Of a stretch of 64,000 nt of DNA, positions 60,601 to 64,000 are shown piece after piece. The notes under the pieces are model-generated. The model worked only from the letters and a program-made list of their open reading frames with translations. It ran no database searches and was not told the origin of the DNA. The first letter of the stretch is position 1. Each line of letters begins with the position of its first letter. The translations under genes were made by a program, and so were the position numbers. The DNA comes from Heterohyrax brucei (lineage: Eukaryota; Chordata; Mammalia; Hyracoidea; Procaviidae), in assembly GCA_028571685.1 (NCBI GenBank), contig CM053142.1, forward strand, positions 70,953,296-71,017,295, written 5' to 3'.

Positions 60601-61125
60601 TGCTCACAATCCTGCCCATTGCCGGTGCACAAGACATCCCCTGACCCAACAAACTCAACTTATAAAGCATTGGTGAGAGGAGCTTACAACCTTCTCCACA
60701 AAAAAGGACAAGATATTGGATATTTTTTAATGCTTCAAAATTAAAATCTTATTTTGTTTCATTTTACAGTTCTGCATGTGTGAACACAGATCCTCGCTAT
60801 CTTTTAAAGAAAAACGGAAGGACCTGTGACTGCCCCTTACAGCAGTGCTTTAAATATAAGTAACACTATAAATATTTATTGATTGATAAATTTGTTGCTT
60901 GGAATTAGACCTTTTCAGACAACTTGGCAAATTGTCAAAGGTGATTTGGGGCACTAAGCAATCCTAAAATGGGAGCACTATGGCTCTTAGAGGAAAATGT
61001 AAAACACAATCTAGTGAAAACATTCCCTGTGCATTAAATTCCATGCTAAAATTATGTGTCTCACCGTTACTAGTGATCTCTACTTTCTGTTGCCCATGAA
61101 GAATGATTAATCCTTTTGAAATCAC
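27623..61125 (-). CDS. OVOS: Alpha-2-macroglobulin-family proteinase inhibitor, probably ovostatin (3' part, 23 exons)
   Basis: A secreted broad-range proteinase trap. In this family the proteinase cuts the bait region, the thioester is exposed and can bind the attacker, and the complex is cleared through LRP1. I placed 23 coding exons, numbered E1-E23 in reading order: 2,895 nt, 964 codons and a TAG, every junction in frame, all introns GT-AG except one GC-AG. Order in visible residues: macroglobulin domains and bait region (1-245, bait about 194-240), '[13 protein letters not shown]' segment (about 283-295), thioester GCGEQ at 469-473 in the thioester domain, CUB part, and receptor-binding domain (about 820-964). 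Family members have about 1,450-1,500 residues, so roughly the first 500 are outside the window. The C-terminal phrases '[12 protein letters not shown]', 'VKMLSGF' and '[12 protein letters not shown]' fit ovostatin as I remember it; A2M, PZP and A2ML1 fit less well. No sign of decay. Confidence 0.9.
28140..28285 (-). repeat. AfroSINE (intron)
   Basis: Antisense copy from 'gttgttgccatcgagtcaat' to 'gccaccaaagtttccc'. A short (TA)n lies at 27,860-27,877; the rest of 27,690-28,139 is unassigned. Confidence 0.8.
28317..28415 (+). repeat. 99-bp inverted duplication, source copy
   Basis: The reverse complement of 29,341-29,439, with about 5 mismatches in 99. It sits in otherwise unassigned intron sequence. 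Confidence 0.9.
28470..28545 (+). repeat. MIR fragment
   Basis: 'cctatctctgtcacttactg' and following wording fit a MIR core. Old copy. The repetitive 'agccagccagctgag' area at 28,700-28,960 looks like an LTR end, with 'ataataaatggttgtggctt', but I cannot name it. Confidence 0.5.
29185..29490 (-). repeat. AfroSINE-related repeat, second type, with inserted filler
   Basis: Antisense copy: 'gattgccaagcctttcttcc', 'ctggaagctccactgaaac', and after the insert 'aagaattctaccactggag'. The 99-bp segment 29,341-29,439 interrupts it. Confidence 0.7.
29341..29439 (-). repeat. 99-bp inverted duplication, inserted copy
   Basis: Inverted copy of 28,317-28,415, lying in the middle of a SINE that is otherwise recognisable on both sides. 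Confidence 0.9.
29816..29918 (-). CDS. OVOS: OVOS exon E22
   Basis: 103 nt, residues 911-944. '[19 protein letters not shown]' then 'YDYYET', the family's conserved C-terminal phrase. Confidence 0.96.
30150..30218 (-). CDS. OVOS: OVOS exon E21
   Basis: 69 nt, residues 888-910, phase 0 both sides. Ends '[13 protein letters not shown]' (A2M: 'SSNHVLIYLDK'). Confidence 0.95.
30749..30839 (-). CDS. OVOS: OVOS exon E20, receptor-binding lysines
   Basis: 91 nt, residues 857-887. '[19 protein letters not shown]' is followed by 'SSIKK'. Lys882 and Lys886 of the visible protein sit where A2M has its two LRP1-contact lysines, spaced four residues apart. Confidence 0.95.
31095..31372 (-). repeat. Two adjacent AfroSINEs (intron)
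   Basis: A partial antisense copy ends near 31,200 ('accaatagggtttcc') and a full antisense copy follows at 31,215-31,372. The intron between them and E20 or E19 holds no other recognised feature. Confidence 0.8.
31735..31850 (+). repeat. AfroSINE 3' part (intron)
   Basis: Sense fragment with 'gacctggtgatctacttta', 'ggtctactctgacacatgtg' and 'tgactcaatggcaagtgg'. Confidence 0.7.
31990..32152 (-). repeat. AfroSINE (intron)
   Basis: Antisense copy just downstream of E19, ending 'ctgcgctaccagggatcc'. Confidence 0.85.
32213..32337 (-). CDS. OVOS: OVOS exon E19
   Basis: 125 nt, residues 816-856. '[20 protein letters not shown]' opens the receptor-binding domain and is one of the phrases that favours ovostatin. 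Confidence 0.93.
32441..32564. repeat. Short inverted repeat (35-bp arms) inside a MIR
   Basis: Arms 32,441-32,475 and 32,530-32,564 are reverse complements with one mismatch, 54 bp apart. The MIR reading 'gctaatatttattgagcac' to 'cacagctaataagtagcaga' spans about 32,478-32,690, and the right arm lies within it. Confidence 0.85.
32920..33060 (+). repeat. L1 3'-region fragment (intron)
   Basis: Sense L1 ORF2 end wording ('cagcatcattcactacagca', 'gccaaagaagtgaaaccact'). The large intron from 32,338 to 35,500 holds this, the MIR and the SINEs listed, and otherwise unassigned A+T-rich DNA. Confidence 0.6.
33808..33975 (-). repeat. AfroSINE (intron)
   Basis: Full antisense copy: 'gttccaactcatagcaaccc' to 'gccaccagagtttcc'. 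A sense tail scrap lies at 34,210-34,275. Confidence 0.85.
34500..34665 (-). repeat. AfroSINE (intron)
   Basis: Full antisense copy ending 'taccaccagggctcc'. Confidence 0.85.
34790..35360 (+). repeat. Old interspersed repeat remnant, family not named
   Basis: Resembles an ancient mammalian repeat ('attgataattgcattataa' type segment near 35,228 and 'ctgtgacatacttaggagtg'), but I cannot give the family. The 76-codon open frame inside has no domain. Confidence 0.35.
35501..35716 (-). CDS. OVOS: OVOS exon E18
   Basis: 216 nt, residues 744-815, phase 0 both sides. Starts '[12 protein letters not shown]' and ends '[10 protein letters not shown]'. It covers the second CUB segment. Confidence 0.96.
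36220..36900 (+). repeat. L1 remnant (intron), diverged
   Basis: Sense wording like L1 ORF2 ('caccataaatcaaaatacat'). Weak. A SINE or RTE tail scrap ('actcgacggcacttgactgg') is at 36,052-36,072. Confidence 0.4.
37123..37346 (-). CDS. OVOS: OVOS exon E17
   Basis: 224 nt, residues 669-743. Ends with '[16 protein letters not shown]', the family's conserved end of the thioester domain (A2M: 'WITKQQNAQGGFSSTQ'). Confidence 0.97.
37465..37700 (+). repeat. L1 ORF2 3'-end fragment (intron)
   Basis: Sense L1: 'attccatcataaagaaaaat', 'cacttatatgaaatatctgg', 'ttagtggttgccaggggcag'. Lies between E17 and E16. Confidence 0.75.
37918..38083 (-). CDS. OVOS: OVOS exon E16
   Basis: 166 nt, residues 614-668 plus one base. 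'[19 protein letters not shown]' matches the alpha-helical repeat of the thioester domain (A2M: 'YTKALLAYAFALAGNQDKR'). Confidence 0.95.
38409..38483 (-). CDS. OVOS: OVOS exon E15
   Basis: 75 nt, residues 589-613, phase 0 both sides. '[19 protein letters not shown]' corresponds to A2M 'VEDEVTLSAYITIALLE'. Confidence 0.95.
38617..38725 (+). repeat. Pyrimidine tract (CTTT/CCTT)n
   Basis: About 110 bp almost wholly C and T, purine-rich on the coding strand, directly upstream (in gene direction) of E15. The open frames on both strands here are artefacts of the repeat. Confidence 0.9.
38890..39600 (+). repeat. L1 remnant (intron)
   Basis: Sense ORF2 wording ('ggtcaatggaacagaacagg', and the 'actactagaaaacaatttgt' segment). 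Diverged. Confidence 0.55.
39883..39921 (-). CDS. OVOS: Candidate 39-nt cassette exon between E14 and E15
   Basis: An open 39-nt segment preceded by AG and followed by a consensus donor AAG|GTAAGT. Phase 0 fits both neighbours, so inclusion adds 13 residues ([13 protein letters not shown]) without changing frame. A2M and other paralogs as I remember them have no such insert, and E14 to E15 joined directly aligns without a gap. The acceptor has a poor pyrimidine tract. It could be chance. Confidence 0.3.
40313..40469 (-). CDS. OVOS: OVOS exon E14
   Basis: 157 nt, residues 536-588, begins with the split Trp codon then '[19 protein letters not shown]'. Ends at a codon boundary with 'NNVLK'. Confidence 0.95.
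40790..41000 (+). repeat. RTE LINE 3' tail (intron)
   Basis: 'gaggaagacccccgatgaga' through 'gattgtgaggatggcgcagg' to 'actggatggcacctgacaac'. Confidence 0.8.
41130..41275 (+). repeat. AfroSINE pieces joined head to head (intron)
   Basis: A short antisense scrap ('tagattctgactcagtcg') followed by a sense 3' part ('ggagtagttctactctgtac' to 'gcttgacagcaatgggtta'). Confidence 0.6.
41640..41835 (+). repeat. MIR SINE (intron)
   Basis: Clear MIR order: 'aatttcagctctgccacttg', 'tgtgaccttaaacaaatga', 'ttcatcttaaactggtg', 'acctcattgagttattat'. Sequence to 42,547 is otherwise unassigned intron. Confidence 0.8.
42548..42629 (-). CDS. OVOS: OVOS exon E13
   Basis: 82 nt, residues 509-535. '[15 protein letters not shown]' in the thioester domain. 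By eye it is two residues shorter than A2M at the loop that follows. Donor GTTTGT is weak but in frame. Confidence 0.93.
42835..43011 (-). CDS. OVOS: OVOS exon E12, thioester exon
   Basis: 177 nt, residues 450-508. The thioester motif GCGEQ is encoded at 42,941-42,955 within '[13 protein letters not shown]'; Cys and Gln form the internal bond, and both are intact. A sequon NQT lies in '[10 protein letters not shown]'. Confidence 0.97.
43375..43480 (+). repeat. MIR fragment (intron)
   Basis: Weak MIR 3' wording ('aaaccttatgaaaataatg', 'taagagtaaattgatgcaca'). The rest of 43,012-44,050 is unassigned intron with one SINE-tail scrap near 43,515. Confidence 0.45.
44055..44212 (-). repeat. AfroSINE (intron)
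   Basis: Antisense copy 'ccatcaagtcagttctgact' to 'gccaccagggtttcc'. Confidence 0.88.
44745..45115 (-). repeat. Two AfroSINEs in a row (intron)
   Basis: Antisense copies at 44,745-44,955 (variant with an extra middle) and 44,975-45,110. The second ends about 55 bp from the E11 donor. Confidence 0.8.
45170..45253 (-). CDS. OVOS: OVOS exon E11
   Basis: 84 nt, residues 422-449. Ends '[12 protein letters not shown]', joining the thioester exon through a split Gly codon. Confidence 0.92.
45380..45960 (-). repeat. L1 ORF2 3' region (intron)
   Basis: Antisense L1: 'gtgcaataaatgttggtgta', 'gcatttccaccagcaatgga', 'atgctcgccaacatttgtta'. Lies between E11 and E10; the sequence to 46,550 is otherwise unassigned. 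Confidence 0.8.
46551..46602 (-). CDS. OVOS: OVOS exon E10
   Basis: 52 nt, residues 405-421 plus one base; starts '[15 protein letters not shown]' (A2M: 'PEGLEKETTFNSLLC'). Confidence 0.9.
47030..47160 (-). repeat. AfroSINE, partial (intron)
   Basis: Antisense copy near E9: 'attgccccacagagtttccg', 'gaccttttggttagcaag'. Its tRNA-like head is damaged. Confidence 0.75.
47269..47387 (-). CDS. OVOS: OVOS exon E9
   Basis: 119 nt, residues 365-404. Contains sequon NLT and ends '[10 protein letters not shown]', as in A2M 'DTVIKPLLVE'. Confidence 0.92.
47600..47935 (+). repeat. AfroSINE, long form, nearly complete (intron)
   Basis: Sense copy with 'gcagtggtgttcagctgtag', 'ggttcaattcctggccagtg', 'gcacctcacgtgcagctacc', 'ggaagaaaggcctggagatc' and tail 'gaggtcaccgtgagttggga'. 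Confidence 0.85.
48081..48207 (-). CDS. OVOS: OVOS exon E8
   Basis: 127 nt, residues 323-364 plus one base. '[17 protein letters not shown]' aligns with A2M 'CICANGRQTVSWAVTP'. Confidence 0.92.
49060..49410. repeat. MIR fragment followed by two opposed AfroSINEs (intron)
   Basis: 49,060-49,160 has MIR 3' wording ('ttctcacaaaatcctgac'). 49,162-49,270 is a sense SINE head; 49,275-49,410 is an antisense SINE ending 'gccaccacggttc'. The intron from 48,208 to 49,059 is unassigned. Confidence 0.7.
49506..49722 (+). repeat. Tandem duplication spanning the E7 splice donor
   Basis: Unit 1 is 49,506-49,616 (111 bp) and unit 2 is 49,617-49,722 (106 bp), about 92% alike with two small indels. Unit 2 contains the last 18 nt of E7 and its donor; unit 1 contains a decoy of both, with the donor GT at 49,597-49,598. 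Confidence 0.92.
49705..49933 (-). CDS. OVOS: OVOS exon E7
   Basis: 229 nt, residues 246-322. Includes '[15 protein letters not shown]' and '[19 protein letters not shown]', both strongly conserved in the family. Its last 18 nt and donor are duplicated 106 bp further into the intron (see 49,506-49,722). Confidence 0.95.
50120..50325 (-). repeat. AfroSINE (intron)
   Basis: Antisense copy: 'tctcagcgatcctacaaaac', 'gaatcaccaacctttcagtt', 'atgccaccaagac'. Confidence 0.7.
50703..50925 (+). repeat. AfroSINE, classic long form (intron)
   Basis: Sense copy: 'agagtccctgggtggtgcac', 'ggttcaagtccattcagaga', 'ctggtgacctacttcggct', tail 'ggagtcaactccatggtgac'. The rest of 50,926-51,560 is unassigned A+T-rich intron. 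Confidence 0.85.
51562..51673 (-). CDS. OVOS: OVOS exon E6, bait region and following strand
   Basis: 112 nt, residues 209-246. The bait part '[17 protein letters not shown]' is followed by the conserved '[16 protein letters not shown]' (A2M: 'TETVRKYFPETWIWDL'). The bait sequence itself is unlike A2M, as expected for a paralog. The intron before it is 5.1 kb. Confidence 0.92.
52393..52800 (+). repeat. AfroSINE with 22-nt T-run and a second truncated copy (intron)
   Basis: 52,393-52,563 is a sense copy ending in a T-run at about 52,542-52,563; 52,710-52,800 is a 5'-truncated sense copy starting 'ggggttccttggaaactcta'. The MIR-like scrap 'tagctcatttaatcctcac' lies at 51,848-51,868. Confidence 0.8.
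52840..53980 (-). repeat. L1/HAL1-type 5'-region remnant (intron)
   Basis: Antisense wording as in L1 or HAL1 ORF1 regions ('ttggccatgatttcttcaaa', 'tctccttctgggattctgat', 'tttctttgcatgtttaataa'). Frames broken. Confidence 0.6.
53985..54135 (+). repeat. AfroSINE (intron)
   Basis: Sense copy 'ggtagtgtagtgggttacat' to 'tccgacttgacggcacttg'. Confidence 0.85.
54520..54685 (+). repeat. AfroSINE (intron)
   Basis: Sense copy 'agaaaccctggtggtatggt' to 'gaactgactcgaaggcaatt'. Confidence 0.85.
54690..55420 (-). repeat. L1 remnant split by an AfroSINE (intron)
   Basis: Antisense L1 ORF2-like sequence at 54,690-54,814 and 55,013-55,420; an antisense SINE lies at 54,815-55,012 ('ccttttggttagcatccaag'). 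Confidence 0.55.
55860..56028 (-). repeat. AfroSINE (intron)
   Basis: Antisense copy 'tgttgaatcaattctactca' to 'gccataagggtttct'. 56,240-56,400 may be an L1 scrap. The rest of the intron to E5 is unassigned. Confidence 0.85.
56796..56892 (-). CDS. OVOS: OVOS exon E5, start of bait region
   Basis: 97 nt, residues 177-208 plus one base. Opens '[15 protein letters not shown]' (A2M: 'DMGLKAFTNSKIRKP') and runs into the bait region with '[12 protein letters not shown]'. Confidence 0.9.
57165..58112 (-). mobile_element. RTE/BovB-like LINE, reverse transcriptase 3' part
   Basis: The minus strand encodes the end of an RTE-clade polyprotein, open from 57,872 to 57,468. Recognisable phrases are '[11 protein letters not shown]', '[17 protein letters not shown]', 'YACKSW' and '[15 protein letters not shown]', matching BovB-type '[16 protein letters not shown]'. 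The 3' tail at 57,175-57,220 is the same as the AfroSINE tail, showing where those SINEs got it. It is 5' truncated and lies in the E4-E5 intron. Confidence 0.88.
58113..58245 (+). mobile_element. RTE 3' tail in opposite orientation
   Basis: Starts 'ttgcacagtggcttaagca' and runs to 'actcgatggcacctaacca'. It meets the antisense RTE piece directly, so the two RTE fragments are in opposite orientation. Confidence 0.8.
58251..58357 (+). pseudogene. U6 snRNA pseudogene
   Basis: Aligns end to end with spliceosomal U6 (107 nt): 'cagcagtacacgtactaaaa', 'gaacaatacagcgaagatta', 'gtgcaaggatgacatacaaa', and a degraded terminal U-run. I estimate 75-80% identity by eye, so it is an old retrocopy; no U6 promoter elements are evident upstream, where RTE sequence lies. 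Confidence 0.85.
58358..58670 (+). repeat. Two AfroSINEs, the first joined to U6
   Basis: 58,358-58,475 is a sense SINE with an internal deletion removing the B-box area ('agagctaagcttgcttcttg'). 58,480-58,670 is a complete long-form sense copy ('ggtccctgtgtggtgtaaac'). Confidence 0.85.
59036..59206 (-). CDS. OVOS: OVOS exon E4
   Basis: 171 nt, residues 120-176, phase 0 both sides. Starts '[15 protein letters not shown]'; A2M has 'VYNLLPEKDLTGF' here. Ends 'DTYDLVK' before donor GTAAAA. Confidence 0.9.
59870..60019 (-). CDS. OVOS: OVOS exon E3
   Basis: 150 nt, residues 70-119, phase 0 both sides. Contains '[13 protein letters not shown]', matching the conserved A2M 'CALRAVDQSVLL', and an N-glycosylation sequon NFS. 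Confidence 0.9.
60372..60517 (-). CDS. OVOS: OVOS exon E2, with a GC splice donor
   Basis: 146 nt, residues 21-69. It opens '[10 protein letters not shown]', close to A2M 'DMKGHFSISI'. The only donor that keeps alignment with the next exon is GAG|GCAAGG, a GC donor; no GT exists nearby. Reading on past it reaches a stop after 15 codons. Confidence 0.85.
61065..61125 (-). CDS. OVOS: OVOS exon E1 (first visible)
   Basis: 61 nt, residues 1-20 ('[13 protein letters not shown]...'), phase 0 in and +1 out, acceptor TTCTAG and donor GTGAGA. It aligns with the 'VMAKGGIVRTG' segment of human A2M as I remember it. The preceding exon was not found up to position 64,000. Confidence 0.85.
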
Positions 61126-61503
61126 CTAGAAGAATAAAAATATTATGATAAAGTTTAGGGAATTGTAACTAAATTTCTTTTAATTATAAACTGTGATTTG
61201 TCACTTTCTGTGGTCTGAACAATAAAATTTAACATGTTTACCAGTGAATTCAAGATACCAGGAAATGAATTTATAATGCCAATGATCAGACTGAAGAAAA
61301 TTTAAGAGTCATGAATAAGTTTGCTGCAAAGCAATACAGTGTTTCACAGTTCAAAACAGACACCTCGCTATGACACCAGAAAAAAAATTTTGCTCATATT
61401 TTTGAGTGGTGAATTACTTCAAAATTTACTGATTTTCATTAGATAAAGCTATGCAAGGGCATTATCACATATCTCTCAGTGCTTAGAGATTTTTGTGTGT
61501 CTG

Positions 61504-61941
61504 TCATGGACTGAATTGTGTCCCCACAAAGATGTGTATCAGTTTGACTGGGCCATGATTCCTGGTACTGTGTGATTTTTCCCATGTGTTTTAAATTCTG
61601 CCTCTATGATGTTAATGAGGGACAATGGGCAACAGTTGTGTCAGTGAGGTGGGCTTCAATCTATAAGGACAAAAGAAAGAAGTGAGCAGAGAGACAAGGG
61701 GACCTCATGCCACCAAAAAAACAGTGCCAGGAGCAGAATGTGTCCTTTGGGCTGGGGGTCCCCATGTGAAAAGAAGCTCCCAGTCTCGGGGAAGAAGGCC
61801 GACTGAGAAAGTTTCTCCTAGAGCTGACACCCTGAGTTGGGACTTCAAGGCTACTTGACTGTAAAGAAATAAATTTCTCACTGTTAAAGTCTTCTACCTG
61901 TGGTATTTCCACTAGAGCAGTACTAGATGACTAAGACAATG
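61504..61941 (+). mobile_element. MaLR-like solo LTR
   Basis: Best-preserved copy of the LTR-like family: 'catggactgaattgtgtccc', 'acctcatgccaccaaaaaaa', an AATAAA at 61,867-61,872, and end 'actagatgactaagaca'. In the intron upstream of E1. Confidence 0.75.
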
Positions 61942-62572
61942 TCCTCTTCTCTACAAAGCCTTTGCAAACGGTAAGGAAAACATACAAAATTTAAAAAGGA
62001 GGGAGGAAGGAAAGAAGGAGAAGGAAAAAAAAAAGACTCCTTTTAAAACTATATTAGGAATAATATGTAACCCTGATTCATCATTTAAAATAGAAATAAG
62101 AGAAGTAATTTAAAATATAAATAAGGTCTTACAAAAGCAGAGGAGGTCAAACACAAGCTGTTTTGAAAGGGATGGTTACTGATGACAAATGAGCGAATTC
62201 ACTCCAAAGACCTGAAGACTGGCTCAGAAGTGTGAGATAATGACACCAAGGTGAGCAAGGGTAGGCAGGAGGTAGCAGAGGAGAAGGCAAAAATCAGAAG
62301 GATGTTGAACCATTTTTGCATAAACTGGAGATCCAGCTTCTCATAAGGATACTTGATATTCCTTATATACCAGGTTGGCAATATTTCTGTTAAACATTGA
62401 AGGATCTATGTTCTGGTTGGTAAAACACCACTGTCCTGAGCTCCCTAGAATTGCCTCCTTCCTTCCCTAAAACTGCTTTCCGTAGATAATGACCTTAAAC
62501 TAGACAAGCCACTCCTATTTTATATATATGTATATATAAATCTATTCTGTATACATGGACATACATATGTGT
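61942..62572. other. Intron, unassigned
   Basis: A purine-rich tract at 61,995-62,035, otherwise no feature. I searched here for the preceding OVOS exon and saw none. Confidence 0.5.
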
Positions 62573-62745
62573 ATATGTGGCACAGTGGGTTAAGTACTAT
62601 ATCTGCTAACCAAAAGGTAGGCAGCTCAAATCCACCAGGTGCTCCTTGGAAACTCTATGGGGTTGTTCAACTCTGACCTATACGGTCACTATAAGTCAGA
62701 CTTAACTCGATGGCAGCGCGTTTGGTTTTGGTTTTTATGTATATC
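62573..62745 (+). repeat. AfroSINE
   Basis: Sense copy 'tatgtggcacagtgggttaa' to 'taactcgatggcagcgcgtt'. Confidence 0.88.
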
Positions 62746-63067
62746 AAATCCTACTTTTATATGTAAATATAGAAAGGCAAGATTTGATGACTCTGTAAGA
62801 ACGAAAAAAGTCAAAAAACTATTGCAGCTTTCCAAGTCTGAAAAGCAGTGATTGTCATAATTTCAAAAAATTGAGTTATGATTTGTTACAGTAACTCCAC
62901 ACTTTATGTAGACATATCCCAACCCTTGTAATTCCCAAGATAATCCTATACTTCTGACCTTTCTAACAAACCTAACTGGGCTTCTCATATTCTCTGTCAA
63001 ATAGGAAAGCTCCCATTTAGTCTACAGAAGGCCATTTAGTCCTATTCTTCCTCACGGGCTTTCCCAG

Positions 63068-63475
63068 ACCAGTGTTTCTCAAACTTCACTATGCATCAGT
63101 ATCGCCTGATTTGGATGAACTGACCACCTGTCTCAAGACTAGTCAAAACAAAATTGCTTGGCCCTACCCCTAGAGTTTCTGATTTTAGGGTGGAGTCTGA
63201 GAAATTTCTATTTTCTAATAACTTCCCGTATGTCGCTATTGCTTGGAGCCCCCATGGTGCAGCCGTTAAGAGATATGCTGCTACCCTGAAGGTCAGCAGT
63301 TCAGATCCAACAGCCACACCTTGGCAATCCTAGTGGGACAGTTATACCCTATCCTACAGAGTTGCTTCATCAGGATGGACTCTTTACAGCAATAGGTTTA
63401 GTTTGATTCTTTTTTGGGGGGTTGATGACTGCTAATCTGGGAACCGCACTTTGAGAATCACTGTCCTAAACTCTC
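63068..63475 (+). mobile_element. MER5A-like hAT element split by an AfroSINE
   Basis: The left half has 'ccagtgtttctcaaacttc' and 'cctagagtttctgattttag'; the right half has 'ggaaccgcactttgagaatc'. 63,240-63,418 is an inserted sense AfroSINE ('ttggagcccccatggtgcag'). Confidence 0.75.
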
Positions 63476-63629
63476 CAGAGTGAATCGTTTGCTTTTCTGT
63501 ATCTTCTTAGTGACTATACGTGTTTCCATGTTTCATGGTTGTACTTAATGTTATTATAAGTCATGTTTTGTCTCCAGTTACACATTTTTTTTCCTTCTTC
63601 TATTTCCATACTGCCTAATGTAGTATCTG

Positions 63630-64000
63630 GAGTATGAGGATTGTTCAACAAATACTTGCTGATTCAATTCATGTTCATTAATCTTATACCATCTTCATTA
63701 ATCTTAATGAAAGACCATTAAGATATTTTTAGATAATGTAATAATAATAGGTCATTAGACTAAAAACAATAATAGCACCTTTCATGTACCAGGCAATGAT
63801 CAAAGAAATTTATGTGGGTTACCGCATTTAATTCCCTTAAAAGCCTTATGATTAGATAATAATACCTTAAGGAAGGACATCATGTCTGGTAGAGGGTCAG
63901 AGTAAATGGGGAAGACACTAACTGAGGTGGATTGACACAACAGGGACAACAGCAGACTGAGCTGTATCAAAGATCCAGGAGGTGATGCAGGACCGGCCAA
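63630..64000 (+). repeat. MIR fragment and RTE 3' tail, running off the window
   Basis: 63,780-63,868 reads as a MIR ('catgtaccaggcaatgatca', 'ttaccgcatttaattccctt'). From about 63,868 an RTE 3' tail follows ('gattgacacaacagggacaa'). The 66-codon minus-strand frame is an artefact of the repeat. Confidence 0.65.

Noticed and set aside
27623-61125. Calling the gene A2M, PZP or A2ML1
   Set aside because: Exon layout and core motifs are shared by all, but the C-terminal phrases and the bait sequence fit ovostatin better. This rests on memory of the paralogs, so the symbol is less certain than the family.
61126-64000. The OVOS exon preceding E1
   Set aside because: I looked on the minus strand for a segment like the A2M 'KLSFYYLI' region with splice sites and found only an LTR, SINEs, MER5A, MIR and RTE sequence. 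It must lie beyond the window.

Overview
The window is genomic DNA from a placental mammal, almost certainly an afrotherian of the elephant group (Paenungulata). The basis is repeat content: dozens of tRNA-headed SINEs with an RTE-derived tail (AfroSINE type), several RTE/BovB-like LINE fragments carrying the same tail, a long antisense L1, MaLR-like LTR elements and old MIR, L2 and MER5A copies. I assign the species group from memory of these families, not from a search.

Layout. Positions 1 to about 27,300 are intergenic and made mostly of nested transposable elements: an RTE remnant (2.35-5.4 kb) broken by an L1 tail and a mariner remnant; an antisense L1 of about 8.5 kb (6.5-15.0 kb) broken by an LTR element, an L1 tail and a second mariner remnant; then LTR-like elements, SINEs and unassigned sequence. 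I see no protein gene there.

Positions 27,623 to 61,125, minus strand, hold the 3' two thirds of one gene of the alpha-2-macroglobulin family. I could place 23 coding exons by eye, 2,895 nt in all, giving 964 codons plus a TAG stop. Every junction keeps frame and no exon has an internal stop. The protein has the bait region, the thioester motif GCGEQ and the receptor-binding domain with both lysines known for LRP1 binding in A2M. C-terminal wording suggests ovostatin (OVOS) rather than A2M, PZP or A2ML1. The 5' exons lie beyond position 64,000; from 61,126 to 64,000 I see only intron and repeats.

The most unusual material is a set of short, local, non-transposon duplications that look like template-switch repair scars: an 83-bp direct copy inside a mariner remnant, a 99-bp inverted copy inside a SINE, a 35-bp snap-back inside a MIR, a complex duplication around an RTE piece at 16.7-17.2 kb, and a tandem duplication that copies an OVOS splice donor. 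There is also a 39-nt in-frame candidate cassette exon, a GC-AG intron, a mariner derivative with the same fold-back arms at two sites, and a U6 pseudogene joined to a SINE.
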